Positions 51,428 through 61,314 of a DNA stretch of 64,000 nucleotides are shown here, piece by piece. The notes beneath the pieces were generated by a model. That model was not told the origin of the DNA. It saw only the letters and a list, made by a program, of their open reading frames with translations, and ran no database searches. Origin of the DNA: Aquimixticola soesokkakensis (GTDB lineage Bacteria; Pseudomonadota; Alphaproteobacteria; Rhodobacterales; Rhodobacteraceae). Each line of letters starts with the position of its first letter. The first letter of the stretch is position 1. A program made the translations under genes and the position numbers. The DNA is taken from contig NZ_FWFS01000009.1 of assembly GCF_900172375.1 (NCBI RefSeq), positions 1-64,000 on the forward strand. The letters run 5' to 3'.

Positions 51428-52891
51428 ATGACCCATCCTGATTTTACCCCCAAGGCCAGCCATTTCATCGACGGCGCTTATGTCGAGGACACCAGCGGCG
51501 CGTTGATCGAGGTGATCTACCCCCACACGGGCGCGGTGATTGCCCGGCTGCACAGCGCCACGCCCGCGATCATCGAACAGGCGCTTGACGCCGCGCGCAG
51601 GGCCCAAACGGCTTGGGCGGCGCTTTCGGGTGTCGAGCGGGGCCGGGTGCTGCGCCGCGCCGCCGACCTGATGCGCGCGCGCAACCACGCGTTGTCGGTG
51701 ATCGAAACCCATGACACGGGCAAGCCGATGTCCGAAACGCTTGTGGCCGATGCCACCTCGGGCGCCGATGCGCTGGAATATTTCGGCGGCCTGGCGGCGA
51801 CGCTGACCGGCGAGCACATCCCCGTTCCGGGGGGCGATTTCGTCTACACCCGTGTCGAGCCGCTGGGCGTCTGCGTCGGGATCGGCGCGTGGAACTACCC
51901 GATCCAGATCGCCAGCTGGAAAGCCGCGCCCGCGCTGGCCTGCGGCAATGCGATGGTGTTCAAACCCTCCGAAATGACGCCGCTGTCGGCGTTGCAACTG
52001 GCGGAAATCCTGATGGAGGCGGGCGCGCCTGCGGGCCTGTTCAACGTGGTGCAGGGCTACGGCGATGTCGGCGCGGCGCTGGTCGTCGATCCGCGCGTCG
52101 ACAAAGTGTCGCTGACGGGCTCCGTGCCGACAGGGCGCAAGGTCTATGCGGCAGCGGCCGAGGGCATCCGCCATGTCACGATGGAACTCGGGGGCAAATC
52201 CCCCATCGTGGTGTTCGACGACGCAGATCTGGAAAACGCCGTCTCCGCGGCGATCAACGGCAATTTCTATTCCACGGGCCAGATCTGTTCCAACGGCACG
52301 CGGGTGTTTGTGCACGAAGCACTCTATGATCAATTCGTCGCCCGCGTGGCAGAGCGGATGGCAGGGGCCGTGATCGGGGACCCGATGTCGCAGGCGACCA
52401 CCATCGGCCCGATGGTGTCGGCCCGCCAGCGCGATATCGTGCTGGGCTATATCGACAAGGGTCTGGCCGAAGGCGCGCGTCTGGTCAAAGGGGGGCAAAA
52501 GATCGAAGGGCAGGGGTTCTACATCGAACCGACCCTGTTTGCCGATGTCACCGATGACATGGCCATCGCGCGCGAGGAAATCTTTGGCCCCGTCATGTCG
52601 GTGCTGAAATTCTCCAGCGAAGACGAGGCAATCCGGCGCGCCAATGCCACCGAGTTCGGGCTGGCCGCCGGCGTGTTCACCAATGATCTGACCCGCGCGC
52701 ACCGTGTGGCAGCCGCCTTCGAGGCGGGCACCTGCTACATCAACGCCTATAACCTCACCCCCGTCGAAGCGCCCTTTGGCGGTTCGAAACTCTCGGGCGT
52801 GGGGCGTGAGAACTCCAAGGCGGCCATCGCCCATTACAGCCAGGTCAAAACCGTCTACGTCGGTCTTGGCGATACCGAAGCCCCGTTCTGA
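51428..52891 (+). CDS. betB: Betaine-aldehyde dehydrogenase
   Basis: 487 residues. ALDH motifs: [38 protein letters not shown] (general base Glu), [15 protein letters not shown] (catalytic Cys) and [13 protein letters not shown]. The [13 protein letters not shown] wording is that of betaine-aldehyde dehydrogenases. Oxidises betaine aldehyde to glycine betaine with NAD(P). GGAG lies seven bases before ATG 51428, one base after the betC stop. Confidence 0.93.
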   Translation: MTHPDFTPKASHFIDGAYVEDTSGALIEVIYPHTGAVIARLHSATPAIIEQALDAARRAQTAWAALSGVERGRVLRRAADLMRARNHALSVIETHDTGKPMSETLVADATSGADALEYFGGLAATLTGEHIPVPGGDFVYTRVEPLGVCVGIGAWNYPIQIASWKAAPALACGNAMVFKPSEMTPLSALQLAEILMEAGAPAGLFNVVQGYGDVGAALVVDPRVDKVSLTGSVPTGRKVYAAAAEGIRHVTMELGGKSPIVVFDDADLENAVSAAINGNFYSTGQICSNGTRVFVHEALYDQFVARVAERMAGAVIGDPMSQATTIGPMVSARQRDIVLGYIDKGLAEGARLVKGGQKIEGQGFYIEPTLFADVTDDMAIAREEIFGPVMSVLKFSSEDEAIRRANATEFGLAAGVFTNDLTRAHRVAAAFEAGTCYINAYNLTPVEAPFGGSKLSGVGRENSKAAIAHYSQVKTVYVGLGDTEAPF

Positions 52892-52902
52892 GGAGAGCCC
52901 CC

Positions 52903-54561
52903 ATGCAAGCTGAATATGTCATTGTCGGCGCAGGCTCGGCGGGCTGCGCCATCGCCTATCGTCTGGCCGAAGCCGGGCGCAAAGTCACCGTGATCGAACA
53001 TGGCGGCACCGATGCCGGACCGCTGATCCAGATGCCCGGTGCGCTGTCCTATCCGATGAATATGACGCGCTACAATTGGGGCTTTGAAAGTGAACCCGAA
53101 GCGGGGCTGGGCGGGCGGCGTCTGGCCACCCCGCGCGGCAAGGTGCTGGGCGGGTCGTCCTCGATCAACGGGATGGTCTATGTGCGCGGGCACGCGCTGG
53201 ATTTCGACACATGGGATGCGATGGGCGCGCGCGGCTGGGCCTATGCCGACGTGCTGCCCTATTACAAACGCATGGAAAATTGGGACGCGGGCGGTCACGG
53301 CGGCGATCCTGACTGGCGCGGCAAAAGCGGCCCGATGCATATCTCGCGCGGCAAGCGCGACAACCCGCTGGTCAAAGCCTTTGTCACGGCGGGGGCGCAA
53401 GCGGGCTATCCGTTGACCGACGATTACAACGGCCAGCAACAAGAGGGCTTTGGCCCTTACGACGCGACGATTCACAAGGGCGAACGCTGGTCGGCCTACA
53501 AAGCCTACCTCAAACCCGCGCTGGCCACGGGCAATGTCACCCTGATCCGTGGCTTTGTGCGCAGGGTCGAAATCAAGGACGGGCGTGCAACCGGTGTTGA
53601 AATCGAACGCAAAGGCGCGGTCGAGATCATTGCGGCATCCAAAGAGGTCATCCTGTCGGCCTCCTCCATCAACTCGCCCAAACTGTTGATGCTTTCGGGC
53701 ATCGGCCCTGCGGCACATCTGGGCGCGCATGGCATCGCGGTGGTCGCGGATCGCGCCGGCGTCGGGCAAAACCTGCAAGACCATCTGGAACTCTACATCC
53801 AGCAGGCGGCGATCAAGCCTGTGTCGCTGTTCAAATATTGGAACCTGCTGGGCAAAGCCTGGGTGGGCGCGCGCTGGCTGTTCACCAAAACCGGCGTCGG
53901 CGCGTCGAACCAGTTCGAAAGTGCCGCCTTCATCCGCTCGAAGGCGGGCGTGCAATACCCTGATATCCAATATCATTTCTTGCCCATCGCGGTGCGCTAC
54001 GACGGGCAGGCGGCGGCCGAGGGGCACGGGTTTCAGGCCCATGTCGGGCCGATGCGTTCGAAATCGCGCGGGGCGGTCACGCTACGCTCGGCCGATCCGG
54101 CGGCGGCGCCAAAGGTGCAGTTCAACTACATGTCCCATCCCGAGGATTGGGAGGATTTTCGCACCTGCATCCGCCTCACCCGCGAAATTTTCGCCCAAGA
54201 GGCTTTCGCGCCCTACCGCGGGCATGAAATCCAGCCGGGCGCGGACGAAGTCAGTGACGCGCAACTCGACGCCTTCATCCGCGATCACGCCGAAAGCGCC
54301 TATCACCCCTGCGGCACCTGTAAAATGGGCGCGCCGGACGATCCCATGGCCGTGGTCGATCCCGAATGCCGCGTGATCGGCGTGGAAGGGTTGCGGGTTG
54401 CCGACAGTTCGATCTTCCCGCAGATCACCAACGGCAACCTCAACGGCCCGTCGATCATGACCGGCGAAAAAGCGGCCGATCATATTCTGGGAAAACAACC
54501 GCTTGCGCGCGACAATGCCCAGCCGTGGATCAATCCCGACTGGCAGGACTCCCAGCGCTAG
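52903..54561 (+). CDS. betA: Choline dehydrogenase (GMC family)
   Basis: 552 residues. FAD site [23 protein letters not shown] signatures [18 protein letters not shown] and [20 protein letters not shown]; active-site region [15 protein letters not shown] and [17 protein letters not shown]. Oxidises choline to betaine aldehyde, and can go on to betaine. AGGAGAG overlapping the betB stop serves ATG 52903. Last gene of betICBA, followed by a hairpin terminator. Confidence 0.95.
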   Translation: MQAEYVIVGAGSAGCAIAYRLAEAGRKVTVIEHGGTDAGPLIQMPGALSYPMNMTRYNWGFESEPEAGLGGRRLATPRGKVLGGSSSINGMVYVRGHALDFDTWDAMGARGWAYADVLPYYKRMENWDAGGHGGDPDWRGKSGPMHISRGKRDNPLVKAFVTAGAQAGYPLTDDYNGQQQEGFGPYDATIHKGERWSAYKAYLKPALATGNVTLIRGFVRRVEIKDGRATGVEIERKGAVEIIAASKEVILSASSINSPKLLMLSGIGPAAHLGAHGIAVVADRAGVGQNLQDHLELYIQQAAIKPVSLFKYWNLLGKAWVGARWLFTKTGVGASNQFESAAFIRSKAGVQYPDIQYHFLPIAVRYDGQAAAEGHGFQAHVGPMRSKSRGAVTLRSADPAAAPKVQFNYMSHPEDWEDFRTCIRLTREIFAQEAFAPYRGHEIQPGADEVSDAQLDAFIRDHAESAYHPCGTCKMGAPDDPMAVVDPECRVIGVEGLRVADSSIFPQITNGNLNGPSIMTGEKAADHILGKQPLARDNAQPWINPDWQDSQR

Positions 54562-54578
54562 AACCTGTCGAAATCCGA

Positions 54579-54610
54579 ACCGGCCCGCAGGTTCTGCGGG
54601 CCGTTCTTTT
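54579..54610 (+). terminator. Intrinsic terminator of the bet operon
   Basis: cggcccgcag (54581-54590) pairs with ctgcgggccg (54594-54603) across gtt, followed by ttctttt, 20 bases after the betA stop. The stem also overlaps the end region of the convergent dehydrogenase gene, which stops at 54609. Confidence 0.85.
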
Positions 54611-57170
54611 AGCTGCGCGGTTTGCTGTTGCTTGGATCGTAGAGGGGCGCATAGCCCACGCCTGCGACCTCGACGGGATAGAGTTCGTCGAAATAGGAAA
54701 TCTGCAATTTCCGCCCCAGTTCGCAATAGTCCCACGGCAGATAGGCCAGCGCGATGTTTTTGCCTACGCTCGGCCCATAGGCAATCGAGCTGGTAAAGGA
54801 ACGCCGCCCCAGCGCATCGACCAGCGTTTTTCCGGTCTCGGGGTCGATCACCGGCTGGCTGCCCACGGGATAGCGGGCAACGCCTTGCGCGTCGATATTG
54901 TCGCTCATCACCAGCGTGCACAACATCGCAGGCTGATGGTCGCGCGCGCGGTATTCCAGATGTTTTGCCTTGCCGCGAAAATCGGCCTCTTTGACTTTTG
55001 GGCGCGCCAGATCGGCTTCCAGAAGGTTGTATTGCGTGTGCAGATCGGCGTTTTGCAGGCGCAGGGATTTTTCCAGCCGCCGCGAGTTGGCATAGGTTTC
55101 CACCCCCACGACCATCACGCCGATGTCGCGCAAGGCATCCCAGACGGCCAGCCCGTCCTCGTAGGGCATGTGCAATTCCCAGCCCTGTTCCCCGACATAG
55201 GAAATGCGAAACGCCGTGACGGTTTTGTTTGCGATTTCAATGGGTTTTATCGCGGCAAAGGCAAAGTTGTCCAGCTCCAGCGCGGCAGGATCGGCCACGA
55301 CTTGTTGCAGCTTCTTGCGCGCATTCGGTCCCCAGATGCCAATGGTGGTGTAGGCTTCGCTCACATCGCTGATCGTCACATCCAGCCCGCGATCGCGCGC
55401 CATACGGGCCATGTATTGCAGGTCTCGCGGGCCTGCATCCGCCCCGTTCACAAGGCGACAGCGGTCGGCCATGCGGAAAACGGTGAAATCGGCGCGCACC
55501 ATGCCCTCGTCGTCCAGCATATGGGTGTAGATCCCTTTGCCGATCATTGCATCGCCGCCGATTTTCGCCGCACACAGATATTCCATCAGCGCCACGTGGT
55601 CGGGGCCGGAAATATCGGTCATGTGAAAATGCGACAGGTTGATCAGGCCGCAATCGTTCGACATGGCCAGCTGTTCGGCATTGGAGACGCGCCAGAAATG
55701 GCGGCTGTCCCATTCGTTTTCGCGCAGCGGCACGCTGTCTGCATATGTCTCGAGCAGATGTTCGTTGGCGGCGTAGCCATGGGCGCGTTCCCAGCCCCCA
55801 AGTTCCATGAAATAGCCGCCCAGTTCCACTTCGCGCTCGTAAAACGGCGAGCGGCGGATACCGCGCCCGTTGCCAAAGGGTTCGCGCGGATGGACCGGCG
55901 GGTTGTAGATTTTCGCGGCCGTTTCTGCGCAGCGCCCTGCGATGAAATCCTCGGTCAGGGCGAAATCGTTGAAGCGGGCGTAGTCGATCGAATGGTGGTC
56001 CAGATCGGTGCGCCCCGTGGTCATCCAATCGGCAAGCAGCTTGCCCATGCCGGGACCGTCCTTGACCCAGATCGCCACCGCATACCACAGCCCGCGCAGC
56101 TTGCGGCTTTCGCCCATGGAGGGGCCACCATCGGTCGTGGTTTGCAATAACCCGTTGAAAGAATGACTTTCGTTAAAGCCAAGTTCGCCCAACACGGGGG
56201 TCAGTTCCATCGCCCGTTCGAGCGGCTCGATCACATCGTCAAGCTCGAGATCGCGTTGCGAGGGGGACAGGCGCGCCTCTTCCTTGGTTTGCAGGTCGCG
56301 CGGATGGACCATGCGCGCCTCTTTCTCGTAGTAATAGCCCCATTCGATCTGCCCGCCCTCGGTGGATTTGGGGTCGCCCGTGTCGCGCAGATAGGCCGAA
56401 TTGCCCTGATCGCGCAAAAGCGGGCGGCCGATTTCCTTGCCGGTGCCGGCAAATTCATCGTAGGGACCAAAGAAGGTCAGCGGGTGATCGACGGGCATCA
56501 CCGGCAAATCCTCGCCGGCCATTTCCGCGATCAAGCGTCCCCAAAGCCCCGCGCAGACCACGACGTAATCGGCCATGATGGTGCCACGACGGGTTTTGAC
56601 CCCCGTGATGCGCCCGTCCTCATGGATCAATTCCAGCGCGGGCGTATTGGCAAAGGCCTGCAACTTGCCCGCCTTGACGGCCTGATCCACCAGCTTGCCG
56701 GCCACGGTTTGCGAGCGCGGCACCACAAGCCCCGCATCGGGGTCCCAAAGCGCGCCCTGGATCTGGTCCTCTTCGAGCAGGGGGAATTTTTCCTTGGCCT
56801 CGGCCGTGCTCATCATGCGCACATTGCTGCCAAAGGCCTTGCCGCTGTCGATGCGCCGCTTGAGTTCCTGCAGGCGCGCATCATCCCCCACGCGCGCGAC
56901 TTCGATGCCGCCGATGCGTTCGTAATGGCCCATCTTTTCGTAGAAATCCATCGAGTACATCGTGGTCCATGTCGTCAGCAGATCATGGCCCGTGGTAAAG
57001 CAGAAATCCGAGGCATGGGCGGTCGATCCGACATCCGTGGGGATGCCCGAGGTGTCCAGCCCGACGATATCGTCCCAGCCGTTTTCGACCAGATGATGGG
57101 CCACAGAGGCCCCGACAATGCCGCCGAGACCGACGATGACAACTTTGGCCTTGGAGGGGAAGGATGACAT
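54609..57170 (-). CDS. FAD/GcvT-type dimethylglycine (or sarcosine) dehydrogenase
   Basis: 853 residues. N-terminal DAO-type FAD domain (VVIVGLGGIVGASVAHHLVE, DVGSTAHASDFC), a middle FAO_M-type region (HPREPFGNGRGIRRSPFYER) and a C-terminal GcvT-like tetrahydrofolate domain (GLINLSHFHMTDISGPD, SYVGEQGWELHMPYEDGLAV). This is the DMGDH/SARDH architecture: it removes an N-methyl group and transfers it to tetrahydrofolate. Context between bet and sox genes favours dimethylglycine as substrate. The usual His for covalent FAD attachment is not evident near the N-terminus. It lies 90 bases after purU on the same strand, so the two are probably co-transcribed. Confidence 0.8.
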   Translation of the reverse strand: MSSFPSKAKVVIVGLGGIVGASVAHHLVENGWDDIVGLDTSGIPTDVGSTAHASDFCFTTGHDLLTTWTTMYSMDFYEKMGHYERIGGIEVARVGDDARLQELKRRIDSGKAFGSNVRMMSTAEAKEKFPLLEEDQIQGALWDPDAGLVVPRSQTVAGKLVDQAVKAGKLQAFANTPALELIHEDGRITGVKTRRGTIMADYVVVCAGLWGRLIAEMAGEDLPVMPVDHPLTFFGPYDEFAGTGKEIGRPLLRDQGNSAYLRDTGDPKSTEGGQIEWGYYYEKEARMVHPRDLQTKEEARLSPSQRDLELDDVIEPLERAMELTPVLGELGFNESHSFNGLLQTTTDGGPSMGESRKLRGLWYAVAIWVKDGPGMGKLLADWMTTGRTDLDHHSIDYARFNDFALTEDFIAGRCAETAAKIYNPPVHPREPFGNGRGIRRSPFYEREVELGGYFMELGGWERAHGYAANEHLLETYADSVPLRENEWDSRHFWRVSNAEQLAMSNDCGLINLSHFHMTDISGPDHVALMEYLCAAKIGGDAMIGKGIYTHMLDDEGMVRADFTVFRMADRCRLVNGADAGPRDLQYMARMARDRGLDVTISDVSEAYTTIGIWGPNARKKLQQVVADPAALELDNFAFAAIKPIEIANKTVTAFRISYVGEQGWELHMPYEDGLAVWDALRDIGVMVVGVETYANSRRLEKSLRLQNADLHTQYNLLEADLARPKVKEADFRGKAKHLEYRARDHQPAMLCTLVMSDNIDAQGVARYPVGSQPVIDPETGKTLVDALGRRSFTSSIAYGPSVGKNIALAYLPWDYCELGRKLQISYFDELYPVEVAGVGYAPLYDPSNSKPRS

Positions 57171-57260
57171 GTTTCGTAAATCCTGTTGAGTGAGCGAGGG
57201 CGCGGCGGTTGGGCAATTCTGCGCGGTTTGAGGGCCGCTGTGACCCCCGAAAATGACGGA

Positions 57261-58124
57261 TCAGGGCGCAAACACCACTGTGCGATGGGCATTGAGCATC
57301 ACGCGGCCTTCAAGGTGGTATTTGACGGCGCGCGCGAGCACGCGACTTTCGATATCGCGCCCGGTGGCGACGAAATCCTCGGCGTCCATCGCATGGCTTA
57401 CCCGTTCGGTTTCCTGTTCGATGATCGGGCCTTCATCCAGATCGGGGGTGACGTAATGCGCCGTGGCCCCGATCAGTTTCACACCGCGCTCATGGGCCTG
57501 GTGATAGGGTTTTGCGCCTTTGAAAGAGGGCAGGAACGAATGATGGATGTTGATGATCATGCCAAAAAGCGCCGTGGACAACTCATTCGAGAGCACCTGC
57601 ATGTAGCGCGCCAGCACCACCAGTTCGGCGCCGGTTTCGTGCACCAGTTCCAGCAGCTTGGCCTCCTGGGCCGCCTTGGTGTCCTTGCTCACCGGCAGGT
57701 GGTGAAAGGGAATGCCCTCAAGCGCGGCCAGCGCGCGCGCCTCCTCGTGGTTGGACACGATGGCGGCCACTTCGGCGTCCAGCCAGCCGGTCTTGATCTG
57801 ATAGAGCAGATGCAGCATCGCGTGGTCGAATTTCGACACCATGATGATGATCTTGGGCTTGCGGGTCTTGTCCTCGACCTTGAGCTTGATGTCATAGCGA
57901 TCCACAGCGGGTTTGAGCGCCAGCTCGACCGTATCCTTGGCGATGGCCTCGGGGAAAATGCAGCCCATGCGCAGGAAAAACTTGTTGGTCCTGGCGTCCC
58001 AGAACTGGTTGCATTCGGCAATATTTGCGCCACGCCCCGACAGCGCCGAGGCGACAGCCGCCACAATGCCCAATTTATCATCGCAGGCGATGCGCAGGTT
58101 GTAGTATTTTGACGTCATTGACAT
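57261..58124 (-). CDS. purU: Formyltetrahydrofolate deformylase
   Basis: 287 residues. N-terminal ACT domain (YYNLRIACDDKLGIVAAVAS), then a formyl-transferase-like domain with INIHHSFLPSFKGAKPYHQA and the catalytic GATAHYVTPDLDEGPII (Asn/His/Asp set). Releases formate and tetrahydrofolate from 10-formyl-THF, relieving the one-carbon load from dimethylglycine and sarcosine demethylation. ATG 58124 is chosen because AGGGAAAT precedes it; a second ATG six bases on is possible. First gene of purU-dehydrogenase, divergent from the GlxA-type regulator. Confidence 0.92.
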   Translation of the reverse strand: MSMTSKYYNLRIACDDKLGIVAAVASALSGRGANIAECNQFWDARTNKFFLRMGCIFPEAIAKDTVELALKPAVDRYDIKLKVEDKTRKPKIIIMVSKFDHAMLHLLYQIKTGWLDAEVAAIVSNHEEARALAALEGIPFHHLPVSKDTKAAQEAKLLELVHETGAELVVLARYMQVLSNELSTALFGMIINIHHSFLPSFKGAKPYHQAHERGVKLIGATAHYVTPDLDEGPIIEQETERVSHAMDAEDFVATGRDIESRVLARAVKYHLEGRVMLNAHRTVVFAP

Positions 58125-58182
58125 ATTTCCCTTTCGCGGGGGGCGCTTGCACCGGCACAAGGCGACAAAACCGAACGGCTAT

Positions 58183-58207
58183 CGCAAAAGTCTGTTGTTT
58201 ATTTGCG
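58183..58207. promoter_or_regulatory. Inverted repeat CGCAAA-N13-TTTGCG in the purU/regulator gap
   Basis: The arms (58183-58188, 58202-58207) lie 59 bases upstream of purU and 78 bases upstream of the regulator. On the minus strand TTGTTC (58223-58218) and TAAACA (58201-58196) with 16 bases between could be the purU promoter, and the dyad would overlap its -10. Candidate site for the AraC/GlxA-type regulator next door. Confidence 0.35.
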
Positions 58208-58284
58208 CCGGAAAATAGAACAATTGCGGCAAAACAAGATGAGCGCTACGACATGTGTCGCCGCCTGTCGGGCTTGGAGGTTTC

Positions 58285-59316
58285 ATGGGGCTTTCGCCAT
58301 CCACACGCACGGCGCATCGCGCGGGTGATCCGCGCGCCCTCAGGGGGGCCAAAGGCGGCTCGCGCCTGTCGGTGGGCTTTATCCTGACGCGGCGTTTCAC
58401 CCTCTGCGCCTTTGCCAATTTCGTCGATGTGCTGCGTCTGGCGGCCGATGAGGGGGACCGCAGCCGCCCGATCCTGTGCGATTGGGCGGTGCTGTCGCAT
58501 CTGATGGACCCGGTGCCCTCCTCCAGCGGGGTCTCGGTGCAGCCGACCGAACGTCTGGGCGATCCGCGCCGCTTTGACTACATCGTGGTGGTGGGGGGAT
58601 TGATGGACGAGACCCCCGATCTGGACCCTGCCTACCACCGCTTTCTGCATCAGGCCGCAGGGGCGAATGTGCCGCTGATCGGCGTCTGCACGGGGGCGTT
58701 TTTCCTGTATAAGGCAGGGTTGCTCAAGGATTACCGCTGTTGCGTCAGCTGGTATCACCACACCGATTTTCTGGAACAATTCGAAGGGCTTGACCCCGTT
58801 GCGGATCAGATTTTCGTGGTGGATCGTGACCGGATTACCTGTTCTGGGGGGGCAAGTTCGGCCCATGTCGCCGCCTATCTGGTGGACAAACATGTGGGCC
58901 GCGCGCAGGCCAGCAAAAGCCTGCATATCATGATCATCGACGACCCCTTGCAGGGCGACAAACCCCAGCCGGGCCTGACGCTCAATCTCAAGACCAAAGA
59001 TCCCATCGTGCAGCGCGCCCTGTTGCTGATGCAGCAAAACATCGACACGCCGGTGTCCGTGCAGGACGTGGCCAAGCGCATGGGCAAAAGCAAGCGCCAG
59101 ATCGAGCGGCATTTTCGCCTCTCGCTCGATACTTCACCGCAGGCGGCCTATCTGGAAATGCGGCTGGATATGGCAAAGCATCTGGTCGAGACCTCGCAAA
59201 AATCCGTCGCCCAGATCGCGGTGGATTGCGGGTTTTGCGACAGCTCGCACCTCAGCCGCATGTTTCGCCGCCGCTTTGGCGGCACGCCGCATTCCCTACG
59301 CGCGCAGACCGGATGA
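58285..59316 (+). CDS. GlxA-family AraC-type regulator, GbdR-like
   Basis: 343 residues. The N-terminal class I glutamine-amidotransferase-like domain (about 35-220) has FDYIVVVGGLMDETPDLDP and GVCTGAFFLYKAGLL; the Cys in GVCTG is at the nucleophile-elbow position. The C-terminal AraC HTH pair reads SVQDVAKRMGKSKRQIERHF and SVAQIAVDCGFCDSSHLSRM. In pseudomonads GbdR of this family activates betaine, dimethylglycine and sarcosine catabolism. The location between purU/dehydrogenase and sdaA/sox genes supports the same role here. ATG 58285 follows TTGGAGG. Confidence 0.85.
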   Translation: MGLSPSTRTAHRAGDPRALRGAKGGSRLSVGFILTRRFTLCAFANFVDVLRLAADEGDRSRPILCDWAVLSHLMDPVPSSSGVSVQPTERLGDPRRFDYIVVVGGLMDETPDLDPAYHRFLHQAAGANVPLIGVCTGAFFLYKAGLLKDYRCCVSWYHHTDFLEQFEGLDPVADQIFVVDRDRITCSGGASSAHVAAYLVDKHVGRAQASKSLHIMIIDDPLQGDKPQPGLTLNLKTKDPIVQRALLLMQQNIDTPVSVQDVAKRMGKSKRQIERHFRLSLDTSPQAAYLEMRLDMAKHLVETSQKSVAQIAVDCGFCDSSHLSRMFRRRFGGTPHSLRAQTG

Positions 59317-59331
59317 GGGCAGGGCGCGGCC

Positions 59332-60750
59332 CTAGCATTCGGGCAGATTGACGGCGAGGCCGCCGGTCGAGGTTTCCTTGTATTTCGCACTCATGTCGCG
59401 GCCCGTTTCCAGCATCACCTGAATGCAATTGTCCAGCGGCATGAAATGGGTGCCATCCCCGCGCAGCGCCAGCGAGGCGGCAGAGACCGCCTTGATCGCG
59501 CCCAGGGCGTTGCGTTCGATGCACGGAACCTGCACCAGCCCCGCCGCGGGATCGCAGGTCATTCCCAGATGATGTTCCAGAGCGATTTCTGCGGCGTTTT
59601 CAACCTGTTCATTGGTCCCGCCCAATACCGCACACAGGCCCGCGGCCGCCATTGCCGCTGCCGATCCCACTTCGCCCTGACAGCCGACTTCGGCGCCGGA
59701 AATGGAGGCATTGTGCTTGATCAGCCCGCCGATGGCGGCGGCAACCAGCAAAAAATCGTGCCGCTTTTGTACCGGGTCGCCGCCGCGCGCGGGCAGACAG
59801 TGGTCGCGGTAATAGCGCATGACGGCAGGCACCACACCCGCCGCGCCGTTTGTGGGGGCGGTCACCACCGGCCCACCGGCGGCGTTTTCCTCGTTCACCG
59901 CCATGGCATAAAGGCTCATCCAGTCGTTGATCACATGGGGCGCGGCCTGGTTCAGCCCCTGTTCGGCCAGCAGCGCACCGTGCAGGTCCCGCGCGCGGCG
60001 CTTGACGTTCAACCCGCCGGGCAGGATGCCATCGCGGGCCAATCCACGGTTGATACAGGCCTCCATCGCGCCCCAGATCCGCTCGAGTTCCCCCTCAAGG
60101 CGCGGCCCGTGCAGCTTGCGTTCATTGGCGCGTTTCATCTGGGCAACGGTCTTGCCCGATGCGCGGCCCATCTCCAGCATCTCGCGCGCCGATCCGAAGG
60201 GAAAGGGAAAATCCAGCGCCTCTTTATGGGCGCGCAAGGGGACGCCCTGTTCGGCGCGGCTCAGCTCGTCTTCGGTGACGATGAAACCGCCCCCCACGGA
60301 ATAATAGGTCTGTGCGTAGTAGATATGCCCCTGCGCATCATGCCCGCGCAACACCATCCCGTTGGCGTGACGCGGCAGCGCGGGACCGTAGTCAAAGACC
60401 AGATCATGGGCCGGGTCAAAGCGCAGGGGGCCAAATCCGGCCAGCGGGATGTGCAGATCGCGCCGCACATCGGCTTCGACCTCGTCAGCGCGATCGGGAT
60501 CGAGCGTGTCGGGTGTCAGCCCGCAGAGCCCCAAAATCACCGCGCGGTCGGTGGCGTGCCCCTTGCCGGTAAAGGCGAGCGAGCCGTGAAGCGTGGCGCT
60601 CAGGCGCACCAGAGGCCCGCAGCCGGGATATTTGCCGTGCCCTTGCGCGATCTGCGACACAAAACGGGCAGCGGCCACCATCGGGCCCATTGTGTGCGAC
60701 GAGGACGGCCCGATGCCAAGTTTGAACACATCCGTGACGGAGAGAAACAC
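59332..60750 (-). CDS. sdaA: L-serine ammonia-lyase (iron-sulfur serine dehydratase)
   Basis: 472 residues. Beta domain: [20 protein letters not shown]. Alpha domain with the cluster cysteines in [20 protein letters not shown] and [18 protein letters not shown]. Converts serine to pyruvate and ammonia through a [4Fe-4S] cluster. The start is GTG 60750, one base after the soxG stop. Membership in the sox operon ties it to use of the glycine and one-carbon units, which GlyA can join to serine. Confidence 0.92.
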   Translation of the reverse strand: MFLSVTDVFKLGIGPSSSHTMGPMVAAARFVSQIAQGHGKYPGCGPLVRLSATLHGSLAFTGKGHATDRAVILGLCGLTPDTLDPDRADEVEADVRRDLHIPLAGFGPLRFDPAHDLVFDYGPALPRHANGMVLRGHDAQGHIYYAQTYYSVGGGFIVTEDELSRAEQGVPLRAHKEALDFPFPFGSAREMLEMGRASGKTVAQMKRANERKLHGPRLEGELERIWGAMEACINRGLARDGILPGGLNVKRRARDLHGALLAEQGLNQAAPHVINDWMSLYAMAVNEENAAGGPVVTAPTNGAAGVVPAVMRYYRDHCLPARGGDPVQKRHDFLLVAAAIGGLIKHNASISGAEVGCQGEVGSAAAMAAAGLCAVLGGTNEQVENAAEIALEHHLGMTCDPAAGLVQVPCIERNALGAIKAVSAASLALRGDGTHFMPLDNCIQVMLETGRDMSAKYKETSTGGLAVNLPEC

Positions 60751-60751
60751 G

Positions 60752-61303
60752 TTACGCCTGCGCGGCGCATTCGCGCGCGCCCGTGGTCAGCGTTTGGGCC
60801 ACGAAGGGCGCGAAACTGTTCCAGACATCCATGCGAAACGCCTGTGCTTCGTCGCGCCACAGCACCACCGTCACGCCGTCAAACACCGTGCGGCGCGCCG
60901 TGCCGACAGCGATCTGCGCGATGTCGCGCGGGCAGGCGAGGGTCAACAGCTCGCCCGCCTGCGGTCCGCTGATCGCCAGAGTCACCTCGCGTGCCGAAAT
61001 ATCGGTTAGGGAATGGGGATGCGCAGGAGAGAGCGGCGCAAGTTTTTCGCGCAGCGCCGCCCCCGCGCCCGAAGGCATCACAAGCACCCAGTCGTCGGGT
61101 CCAAGGCAGGCGATGTGCAGCGCGCCGCTGCTGGCCGTGGCGGCGATGTCGCGCGGCAGCGCAACCCCCAATGCGGTGGTAAATGCCTCCGGATCTGCGC
61201 GCGTGCGCAAGGACAGGCGGTCCATCGGGCCTTGGGTGGTGATCGTCACCCCTGTCGTCTGTGCAAGGGTCGCGGGCGTCAGGGAAGAAAGGAACTGGGC
61301 CAT
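60752..61303 (-). CDS. soxG: Sarcosine oxidase gamma subunit
   Basis: 183 residues, SoxG family (GcvT-like fold, small). Key stretches: DRLSLRTRADPEAFTTALG, CLGPDDWVLVMPSGAG and LTDISAREVTLAISGPQAGE. Part of the heterotetrameric sarcosine oxidase (SoxBDAG). 11 bases after soxA. Confidence 0.9.
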   Translation of the reverse strand: MAQFLSSLTPATLAQTTGVTITTQGPMDRLSLRTRADPEAFTTALGVALPRDIAATASSGALHIACLGPDDWVLVMPSGAGAALREKLAPLSPAHPHSLTDISAREVTLAISGPQAGELLTLACPRDIAQIAVGTARRTVFDGVTVVLWRDEAQAFRMDVWNSFAPFVAQTLTTGARECAAQA

Positions 61304-61314
61304 GATGTCTCCGC

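Noticed and set aside
54609-57170. DMSP demethylase (DmdA), suggested by the GcvT-like domain
   Set aside because: DmdA is a single GcvT-type protein of about 370 residues; this protein has a full FAD domain in front and lies in a betaine/sarcosine block.
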